DNA of 10,829 nt. Source: Rhodocyclaceae bacterium. GTDB taxonomy: Bacteria > Pseudomonadota > Gammaproteobacteria > Burkholderiales > Rhodocyclaceae. The stretch spans positions 1 through 10,829 of the forward strand of contig JANYAW010000406.1 in assembly GCA_025361105.1 (NCBI GenBank), in the 5' to 3' direction. Position numbers and translations under genes: made by a program. A model generated the notes under the pieces. It had not been told where the DNA came from, did no database searches, and saw nothing but the letters and a program-made list of their open reading frames with translations. The stretch's first letter is position 1, and every line of letters begins with the position of its first letter. Positions 1 through 5,757 of this stretch are shown piece after piece.

Positions 1-799
1 ACACCCCACGCACGAAGTGAATATTGCCTTCGTTGGCAAGTACGTTGATCTCACCGAGTCCTACAAATCGCTGACTGAAGCGCTGATTCATGCGGGCATG
101 CACACATCGAGTCGCGTCAAGATTAGCTTTGTCGATTCCGAAGAGTTAGAGGCCAACGGTTGCGCATCGTTGTCGAAAATGGACGCGATTTTGGTTCCTG
201 GTGGTTTTGGCAAACGCGGTACGGAAGGCAAAATTGCGGCGATTAAATATGCCCGTGAAAACAAGGTTCCATATCTTGGAATTTGTCTCGGCATGCAATT
301 GGCGACCATAGAATTTTCACGCAACGTAGCCAAACTCGACGCTGCCAATAGCACCGAATTCGAGCCGAATACACCACATCCGGTGGTTGCCTTGATTACC
401 GAATGGCTGGATAGAGAAGGGCGGGTCGAGCAGCGCGACGCGAGTTCTGATTTGGGCGGCACGATGCGTCTCGGCGCGCAGCGTTGTCCTATCAAGGCCG
501 ACACATTGGCAGCGAAAATTTACGGCAAGGATGTCAATGAGCGCCATCGCCATCGCTACGAAGTGAACAACGTGTATGTGCCGAAACTGGAAGCTGCCGG
601 GATGATTATCAGCGCGCGCACCCCGACTGAAAACTTGCCCGAGATTATGGAATTGCCAAGCACCATGCACCCCTGGTTTGTTGGTGTGCAATTCCATCCG
701 GAGTTCACCTCGAATCCGCGCACTGGACATCCTTTGTTCATCGCCTACATCAAGGCAGCGCTGACCAGACAAGCACGAGGACAAGGGGATACACCATGA
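1..799 (+). CDS. pyrG: CTP synthase, C-terminal part (5' end outside window)
   Basis: CTP synthase makes CTP from UTP, ATP and glutamine-derived ammonia in the cytosol. Only the last ~265 codons are present. The frame is open from base 2 with no stop upstream, so the GTG at 17 is an internal codon and not a start. What remains is the end of the synthase domain linker (V-GKYVDLTESYKS) and the whole class I glutamine amidotransferase domain. The nucleophile elbow GICLGMQ has its Cys codon at 284-286. The GVQFHPEF motif supplies the His (695-697) and Glu (701-703) that complete the triad. The oxyanion region PGGFGKRG is also present. The domain looks intact and of normal length. The TGA stop overlaps the kdsA ATG (ATGA), which implies coupled translation. 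The identification is very secure. Confidence 0.97.
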   Translation, partial: HPTHEVNIAFVGKYVDLTESYKSLTEALIHAGMHTSSRVKISFVDSEELEANGCASLSKMDAILVPGGFGKRGTEGKIAAIKYARENKVPYLGICLGMQLATIEFSRNVAKLDAANSTEFEPNTPHPVVALITEWLDREGRVEQRDASSDLGGTMRLGAQRCPIKADTLAAKIYGKDVNERHRHRYEVNNVYVPKLEAAGMIISARTPTENLPEIMELPSTMHPWFVGVQFHPEFTSNPRTGHPLFIAYIKAALTRQARGQGDTP

Positions 800-1632
800 A
801 GCTATGCAACTTCCAAGTGGGTCTGGATCAACCGATATTTTTGATTGCCGGTCCCTGTGTGGCCGAATCAGAAGCACTGTGTGTGGATGTCGCCGGGCAG
901 ATGAAGGAGATTGCCGCAGCGGTCGGCATCAACTACATTTTCAAAGCTTCTTACGATAAAGCCAATCGTAGTTCGGGGAACTCTTTTCGCGGTCACGGCA
1001 TGGAAGAAGGCTTGCGGATTCTTGCTGAAGTGAAACGTCAAATCGGCGTGCCGGTACTCACCGACGTGCATGCCGAAGATGAAATTTTTACCGTTGCCAG
1101 TGTGGTCGATGTGTTGCAAACACCGGCGTTTTTGTGCCGCCAGACCGACTTCATTCAAGCCTGTGCCGCGTCGGGTAAGCCAGTGAATATCAAGAAGGGT
1201 CAGTTCCTCGCGCCGGGCGATATGAAGCATGTGGTCGCCAAAGCTCGTGAAGTCAACAAGGGTGCTGACAACATCATGGTCTGTGAACGCGGCGCATCAT
1301 TTGGCTACAACAATCTGGTATCCGATATGCGTAGCCTGGCCATCATGCGCGAGAGTAGTTGCCCGGTGGTGTTCGATGCCACGCACTCGGTGCAGCTACC
1401 GGGCGGGCAGGGCACGACCTCTGGCGGGCAGCGTGAATTCGTCCCGGTGTTGGCGCGCGCGGCGGTGGCGGTGGGTGTTTCCGGGTTGTTTATGGAGACG
1501 CATCCGAACCCGGCAGTGGCTTTGTCCGACGGACCGAACGCCTGGCCGTTGGGACACATGAAAGAATTGTTGGAGACTTTGTTGGAGTTGGATGCGGTGG
1601 TGAAGCGGCGCGGTTTTGGCAGTCAGCTGTAA
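796..1632 (+). CDS. kdsA: 3-deoxy-D-manno-octulosonate 8-phosphate synthase (KDO-8-P synthase), metal-dependent type
   Basis: KdsA condenses phosphoenolpyruvate with arabinose 5-phosphate to give KDO-8-phosphate, the precursor of the inner-core sugar of lipopolysaccharide. At 278 residues it has normal family length. Family motifs in order are IAGPCVAES (18-26), FKASYDKANRSS (49-60), TDVH (89-92), FLCRQTD (112-118), KKGQFLAPGDM (133-143), ERGASFGYNN (164-173) and DATHSVQLPGG (194-204). Cys21 stands where the E. coli metal-independent enzyme has Asn. With His197, Glu234 and Asp245 it would form the metal site known from the Aquifex enzyme, so I infer the metal-dependent class. The ATG overlaps the pyrG stop by four bases, and a purine-rich AAGGGG (783-788) sits upstream as ribosome binding site. 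This start agrees with the usual family N-terminus. Confidence 0.96.
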   Translation: MKLCNFQVGLDQPIFLIAGPCVAESEALCVDVAGQMKEIAAAVGINYIFKASYDKANRSSGNSFRGHGMEEGLRILAEVKRQIGVPVLTDVHAEDEIFTVASVVDVLQTPAFLCRQTDFIQACAASGKPVNIKKGQFLAPGDMKHVVAKAREVNKGADNIMVCERGASFGYNNLVSDMRSLAIMRESSCPVVFDATHSVQLPGGQGTTSGGQREFVPVLARAAVAVGVSGLFMETHPNPAVALSDGPNAWPLGHMKELLETLLELDAVVKRRGFGSQL

Positions 1633-1639
1633 TTTCGCC

Positions 1640-1663
1640 TTTGGTGCTGATAACACGCCGTCG
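1640..1663 (+). repeat. Dispersed 24-bp repeat, copy A (kdsA-eno spacer)
   Basis: This copy begins eight bases after the kdsA stop, inside the 79-bp spacer before eno. It shares the two invariant blocks TTGGTGC and ACGCCGT, seven bases apart, with copies at 4639-4662, 6388-6411 and 10594-10617. It matches the copy at 10594-10617 at 21 of 24 positions and the copy at 6388-6411 at 20 of 24. I see no convincing terminator or promoter in the rest of the spacer, only the eno Shine-Dalgarno GGAG. Function unknown. Confidence 0.45.
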
Positions 1664-1711
1664 TTTGGCGGTGGATGGTGAAAATTCCTTGAAACGCTAT
1701 CGGAGTAAATC

Positions 1712-2998
1712 ATGAGTGCAATTGTTGATGTCGTCGCCCGCGAAATTCTGGATTCACGCGGCAATCCCACCGTCGAGGCCGATGTGTTGCTCGAATCCGG
1801 CTCCATGGGTCGCGCTGCCGTGCCGTCAGGAGCATCCACCGGCTCGCGCGAAGCCATCGAGCTGCGTGACGGTGACGCGGCGCGCTACATGGGCAAGGGC
1901 GTGTTGCAAGCCGTGGAGAATATCAACACCGAAATTTCCGAAGCCATCATTGGTCTCGATGCTGAAGAGCAATCATTCATCGACAATTGTTTGATCGATT
2001 TGGATGGCACCGAAAATAAATCACGCCTTGGTGCTAATGCGATGTTGGCAGTGTCGATGGCCGTGGCCAAAGCAGCGGCTGAGGAAACCGGCCTACCGCT
2101 GTATCGTTATTTCGGCGGTAGCGGCCCGATGCAAATGCCGGTGCCGATGATGAATGTGATTAATGGCGGTGCACATGCCAACAACAATCTGGACATTCAG
2201 GAATTCATGATTTTGCCGGTCGGTGCAGAAAGTTTCCGTGAAGCATTGCGCTGCGGCACTGAAGTTTTTCATCATCTGAAAAAATTGGTGGATAAAAAGG
2301 GTTATCCAACGACCGTTGGTGACGAAGGCGGATTCGCGCCGAACGTTGCGGGCAATGATGAAGCTATCGAAATGATTTTGCGGGCGATTGAGTCGGCTGG
2401 CTACACGCCCGGGCAAGACGTGGTACTCGCGCTCGATTGCGCCAGTTCGGAATTTTTTAAAGATGGCAAATATCATCTGGCCTCGGAGAAACTTGAATTG
2501 TCGTCGAGCGGAATGGTCGATTATTTGGCCACCCTAGCCGCCAAATTCCCCATCATCAGTATTGAAGATGGAATGGGTGAAAGTGATTGGGATGGTTGGA
2601 AGCTGTTGACTGAAAAGCTGGGCAAATCGGTGCAAATTGTCGGCGACGATTTGTTTGTTACCAATCCAAAAATTCTGCGTGAAGGCATTCAAAAAGGTAT
2701 CGCCAATTCCATCCTGATAAAAATAAATCAGATTGGCACGCTAACGGAAACTTTCGCCGCAGTCGAAATGGCCAAGCGCGCCGGTTATACCTGCGTCATC
2801 TCGCATCGCTCGGGCGAGACGGAAGATTCGACGATTGCCGACATTGCCGTCGGCTTGAATGCGCTGCAAATCAAAACCGGTTCGCTTAGCCGCTCGGATC
2901 GCATCGCTAAATATAATCAATTGCTGCGTATCGAAGAAGACCTCGGCGAGACCGCCAGCTATCCCGGCCGCGACGCGTTCTACAACCTGCGTGGATAG
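1712..2998 (+). CDS. eno: Enolase (phosphopyruvate hydratase)
   Basis: Enolase interconverts 2-phosphoglycerate and phosphoenolpyruvate in glycolysis and gluconeogenesis. Its product is also the substrate of the upstream KdsA. The protein has 428 residues, the normal bacterial length. It opens with REILDSRGNPTVEA (residues 10-23). The catalytic acid/base Glu205 lies in VGDEGG, and the metal ligands are Asp242, Glu285 and the Asp pair at 312-313. Catalytic Lys337 is in ILIKINQIGTLTET, and SHRSGETED starts at Ser364 with active-site His365. The ATG is preceded by GGAG (1702-1705 region) at good spacing. A 79-bp spacer separates it from kdsA, and ftsB follows within 12 bp, so eno and ftsB are probably cotranscribed. 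In E. coli enolase is also a degradosome component; the sequence does not show that here. Confidence 0.98.
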   Translation: MSAIVDVVAREILDSRGNPTVEADVLLESGSMGRAAVPSGASTGSREAIELRDGDAARYMGKGVLQAVENINTEISEAIIGLDAEEQSFIDNCLIDLDGTENKSRLGANAMLAVSMAVAKAAAEETGLPLYRYFGGSGPMQMPVPMMNVINGGAHANNNLDIQEFMILPVGAESFREALRCGTEVFHHLKKLVDKKGYPTTVGDEGGFAPNVAGNDEAIEMILRAIESAGYTPGQDVVLALDCASSEFFKDGKYHLASEKLELSSSGMVDYLATLAAKFPIISIEDGMGESDWDGWKLLTEKLGKSVQIVGDDLFVTNPKILREGIQKGIANSILIKINQIGTLTETFAAVEMAKRAGYTCVISHRSGETEDSTIADIAVGLNALQIKTGSLSRSDRIAKYNQLLRIEEDLGETASYPGRDAFYNLRG

Positions 2999-3010
2999 GT
3001 TGTTTTGGCC

Positions 3011-3292
3011 ATGAAATCCTGGCCGACATGGATGCTGGCCGCACTGATACTGCTGTTGCAGTATCCGCTGTGGTTTGGCAAAGGCGGCTGGTTGTTGGTG
3101 TGGGATTACGACAGACAACTCGCCGCACAGCATGAGATGAATCAAAAATTAGAGCAGCGCAATGCGGGTCTGGATGCCGAAGTGCGCGACTTGAAATCTG
3201 GCTCAGAAGCGATAGAGGAGCGCGCGCGCTATGAGTTGGGAATGATTAAATCGGGCGAAGTTTTTGTGCAGGTGCCGCAGAAGAAGCCCTGA
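3011..3292 (+). CDS. ftsB: Cell division protein FtsB
   Basis: FtsB is a bitopic inner-membrane protein of the FtsQ-FtsL-FtsB divisome subcomplex. The 93-residue product has a short N-terminus, one membrane helix (about residues 6-22, ending in the family motif LLQYPLWFGKGGW), and a periplasmic coiled coil (about 31-63, rich in Q, E, L and D). The conserved segment ERARYELGMIKSGEVF follows at 70-85. The gene comes directly after eno, its usual place in beta- and gammaproteobacteria. I take the ATG at 3011. The in-frame TTG at 3005 would add only Met-Ala and lies closer to the weak AGG (2997-2999), so it cannot be excluded. The ribosome binding site is poor, as is common when translation follows from eno. 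The gene converges on alkB, leaving only 11 bp between stops. Confidence 0.94.
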   Translation: MKSWPTWMLAALILLLQYPLWFGKGGWLLVWDYDRQLAAQHEMNQKLEQRNAGLDAEVRDLKSGSEAIEERARYELGMIKSGEVFVQVPQKKP

Positions 3293-3303
3293 ACTATTTG
3301 ACC

Positions 3304-4467
3304 TCAAGCGTTGATTAGCTTGAAGCGCGAAATCAATCGCTCGCGCTGCTGGGCATCAAAGTTGATTTTTCGCGCGTCGCCGCCGACGAATTCAACCAAA
3401 CGCTGATCCATCAAATGAAACCATAGCGCCGGAATGTAAGCGGCACTGAACATGCCGAAATAGCCATTGGGTAATTCCGGCAAATGTTCGAAATGGCGTA
3501 GCGACTGATAGCGTCGTGCAGGATGCGCGTGATGGTCTGAATGGCGCTGCAGATGGAACACCGCCCAATTGGAAAACACGTGATTGCTGTTCCACGAATG
3601 ATGCGGTTGGCATGGCTCGTAGTTACCATCAGCATCTTTGGCGCGCAACAAGCCGTAGTGCTCGATGTAGTTGGCCGAAGTGAGCTGAAAATTCGACCAC
3701 AGTGAAGCGGCCAAAATGAACGGCAACACAGCGAAACCCAGCCACAGACAAAGCGCGGTCCACAATGTCAGCGTCATGACGAGAGGTTGCAGCACTTCGT
3801 TTTTCAGTGACCACACCGAAAGATTCAGCGAGCCCAAACGTCGCGCCTCCAAACGCCACGCACGCGTCCATGCATCGGGTACTTCGCGCAACAAGAAACG
3901 ATAAATATTTTCACCCATGCGGGATGACGCACTGTCTTCCGGCGTTGCCACTTCAATATGATGGCCGCGATTGTGCTCAACCGTGAAATGTCCGTAGCCA
4001 GTGGGCGCGAGTACCAGCTTGGCCAGCCAGCGTTCGATGTGCGGAACCTTGTGGCCCAGTTCATGGCCGATATTGATGCAAAAACCACCGATGCCGCCGG
4101 TGGTCAGTATCACTGCCAGTACGCCGTGCCAAGGCAAGGGATAGGTCGCCACAAACCAGATGGCGAAAATAAACGCCAGCCACATCATCGGCACAGCGGC
4201 ATAGGTGATGTAGCGGTAATAGCGGTCGGCATCCAGCGCCGCCACCGCGGACTCAGGCGGATTGCTGGTGTCCTCGCCCATCCACAAATCGATAATTGGA
4301 ATTACCAAATAGTTGTAGGCAATCGGCGCCCACAGCAACAAGGGCTCGCCAGTCCACAAATACAGCGCCGGGCCGAGACCGACAAAGCCGGGAACCAGCA
4401 AGGAGAATAGCCACGCCCAGCGTTTGCGGTCGTGATAGGGCAGTTCAAGACTTGTGTTTGCCATCAT
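3304..4467 (-). CDS. alkB: Alkane 1-monooxygenase (AlkB-type integral-membrane di-iron hydroxylase)
   Basis: AlkB hydroxylates terminal carbons of alkanes in the inner membrane, using O2 and electrons delivered by rubredoxin and rubredoxin reductase. The 387-residue protein has about six membrane helices (near 17-39, 43-64, 86-108, 114-134, 226-246, 247-266). It carries all histidine motifs: HELGH (135-139), EHNRGHH (164-170), NYIEHYG with the AlkB-specific HYG (266-272), and LQRHSDHH (306-313). The HYG and LQRHSDHH motifs separate it from fatty-acid desaturases and XylM-like enzymes. There is no fused rubredoxin at the C-terminus, and none is encoded in this window. Two ATGs lie in tandem; the upstream one is 9 bases after a strong GGAGG (4477-4481) and is preferred. 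It is the last gene of the minus-strand run behind the SIMPL gene (35-bp gap). The natural substrate, medium-chain alkane or other, cannot be told from the sequence. Confidence 0.9.
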   Translation of the reverse strand: MMANTSLELPYHDRKRWAWLFSLLVPGFVGLGPALYLWTGEPLLLWAPIAYNYLVIPIIDLWMGEDTSNPPESAVAALDADRYYRYITYAAVPMMWLAFIFAIWFVATYPLPWHGVLAVILTTGGIGGFCINIGHELGHKVPHIERWLAKLVLAPTGYGHFTVEHNRGHHIEVATPEDSASSRMGENIYRFLLREVPDAWTRAWRLEARRLGSLNLSVWSLKNEVLQPLVMTLTLWTALCLWLGFAVLPFILAASLWSNFQLTSANYIEHYGLLRAKDADGNYEPCQPHHSWNSNHVFSNWAVFHLQRHSDHHAHPARRYQSLRHFEHLPELPNGYFGMFSAAYIPALWFHLMDQRLVEFVGGDARKINFDAQQRERLISRFKLINA

Positions 4468-4502
4468 GTAGTGTGACCTCCATGAACCATGCGTGCTGAA
4501 AA

Positions 4503-5207
4503 CTAAGGTGCCTTTGCGCTCGGCGGCGTGTCCAGCAATTCTATTTGACCGCTGACGATCACCACAATTTGTGACTCTCCAGCTTCGCTGGGCATGGTGG
4601 ATTTTTGCGCCATATCCGCCACCGCATAACCGCGATAAGTTGGTGCCGGCGATACGCCGTTGCTCCCGATATTGATGCTGACAATGCGATAGGGTTTGCC
4701 GAGCGCCGCAGCATAACGTGAGGCTTTTTCCTGAAAAACGGTAAGCGCATCCATTGCCGTTGCGTCGTCGATTTTTCGCAGTGTCTCGGGTGCGGGACTG
4801 AAAGACAGACCCCCGACGGCCAAGCTAGACTGAAGCTTGCCGATCAGTTCAGACAGCGCTGCGGCATCGCGCGATTCGAGCTGCAACTCAGTCCGCATGC
4901 GCCAGCTTTCGATGGTGCGAGTGTTTTTGACATACACCGGATAGGTGTTGCTGCTACCCGATTTCACCTTCACTTCGGTTTGTGTTTTGGCCGTCACCAG
5001 TGCATTGGCGATGACTTGATTGACCCGCCGTGCAAGCTCGCCGGGCTTGTCGCCATTGGCTTCGAAGTACATCGTCGCGTTACCTAAATCATTCGGCGCG
5101 CTGCGTTGGGCTTGAGCTTGGAAATCGATCAAAGTGCCGCTAGATTTGCTCTCTGCAGCGACGGCATTTAGTGCGAAGAAACTCAACGCAAAGAGAAAGT
5201 ACTTCAT
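4503..5207 (-). CDS. Exported SIMPL (DUF541) domain protein
   Basis: The product is about 234 residues. A signal peptide runs to about residue 18 (MKYFLFALSFFALNAVA then AES), so the protein is probably periplasmic or envelope-associated. The rest fits the SIMPL/DUF541 family: an N-terminal beta-rich half, a region with repeated Thr/Val-rich strands (residues ~75-110), a Leu-rich helix (~115-130) and a C-terminal strand QIVVIVSGQIEL. Bacterial members are poorly understood; Brucella BP26 and E. coli YggE belong to the family. I assign no reaction. The ATG at 5207 overlaps the last base of the upstream gene's TGA. A GTG at 5210 would give a four-base overlap and one extra residue, so translation is probably coupled either way. 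A copy of the dispersed repeat lies within this reading frame (4639-4662). Confidence 0.8.
   Translation of the reverse strand: MKYFLFALSFFALNAVAAESKSSGTLIDFQAQAQRSAPNDLGNATMYFEANGDKPGELARRVNQVIANALVTAKTQTEVKVKSGSSNTYPVYVKNTRTIESWRMRTELQLESRDAAALSELIGKLQSSLAVGGLSFSPAPETLRKIDDATAMDALTVFQEKASRYAAALGKPYRIVSINIGSNGVSPAPTYRGYAVADMAQKSTMPSEAGESQIVVIVSGQIELLDTPPSAKAP
4639..4662 (+). repeat. Dispersed 24-bp repeat, copy D (inside SIMPL gene)
   Basis: This copy lies on the strand opposite to the SIMPL reading frame, where it encodes NGVSPAPT. It differs from the 6388-6411 copy at 3 of 24 positions and is the most divergent from the copies at 1640 and 10594. It is also the only copy with a perfect 5-bp hairpin, CGGCG-ATA-CGCCG. 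Because it is coding, chance or codon constraint could explain it more easily than the intergenic copies. Confidence 0.3.
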
Positions 5208-5728
5208 CACAGTTTCACCAATTGTTCGCGAAACCGTCGCGCGTTTTCAACATAGTGATGCGCGCTGCCTTCGAGGAAAGCAACTTCCTGATCAGTTAAT
5301 TGACGGACGATTTTCCCCGGCGAGCCAACTACCAGCGAACGGTCAGGAATCACTTTGCCTTCAGCAATTAAAGTGTTCGCGCCGATGATGCAATGCTTGC
5401 CGATCACGGCGCGATTCAAGATCACGCTCTTGATGCCAATCAGCGAACCGTCACCTATGGTGCAGCCGTGCAACATCACCAAGTGCCCAATGGTAACGTT
5501 CTCGCCGATTACGCAGGCGATGCCCAAGTCGGTATGCACCACCGAGCCGTCCTGGATATTGCTGTTGGCACCGATGACTATCGGATCGTTATCACCGCGC
5601 AGGACAGCGCCAAACCACACGCTGGCGTTGTCGCCGAGTCGTACATCACCAATCACACTGGCGTTGTCGGCCACCCAAACATCCTTGCCCAATTGCGGGC
5701 GTTTGTCGGCGAGAGCGTAGAGCGTCAT
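5207..5728 (-). CDS. Gamma-carbonic-anhydrase-like hexapeptide-repeat protein (YrdA/PaaY family)
   Basis: The 173-residue protein folds as a left-handed beta helix, judged from [IV]-x-x-x-x-x hexapeptide repeats from about residue 17 to 135 (for example VWVADNASVIGDVRLGDNAS). The trimer-interface zinc ligands of gamma carbonic anhydrases are present as His65 (VVHTD), His82 (TIGH) and His87 (MLHGC). The C-terminal helix (about 143-172) is typical. Length and motifs match the bacterial YrdA/CaiE/PaaY group, where carbonic anhydrase activity is often weak or unproven, so the enzymatic role is inference. The ATG at 5728 has an AGGA-type ribosome binding site eight bases upstream. The gene sits 29 bp after the helicase stop and overlaps the SIMPL start, so all three are probably on one transcript. 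Confidence 0.9.
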   Translation of the reverse strand: MTLYALADKRPQLGKDVWVADNASVIGDVRLGDNASVWFGAVLRGDNDPIVIGANSNIQDGSVVHTDLGIACVIGENVTIGHLVMLHGCTIGDGSLIGIKSVILNRAVIGKHCIIGANTLIAEGKVIPDRSLVVGSPGKIVRQLTDQEVAFLEGSAHHYVENARRFREQLVKL

Positions 5729-5757
5729 GCGAATTTTCCTAAGAAATATTTCCTAAA

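Noticed and set aside
17..799. A complete gene starting at the GTG at 17
   Set aside because: The frame continues upstream to the window edge and the protein is clearly the C-terminal half of CTP synthase, so the 5' end is outside.
1656..1670. CGCC-N7-GGCG hairpin in the kdsA-eno spacer as a terminator
   Set aside because: Four base pairs only and no T run after it; it also overlaps the dispersed repeat.
3304..3323. Inverted repeat TCAAGC-N8-GCTTGA at the convergent ftsB/alkB ends as a bidirectional terminator
   Set aside because: The stem is only 6 bp with half A/T pairs, it overlaps the alkB stop, and no T run follows on either strand.
3958..4410. A 150-codon open frame on the plus strand opposite alkB
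   Set aside because: It is antisense to the well-conserved histidine-box region of AlkB and its product is low-complexity Gln/Arg/His-rich without family resemblance.
5735..5756. Two TTTCCTAA direct repeats flanking the palindrome GAAATATTTC between the helicase and gamma-CA genes as an operator
   Set aside because: The downstream copy simply contains the ribosome binding site of the next gene, and the spacer is only 29 bp of AT-rich sequence.
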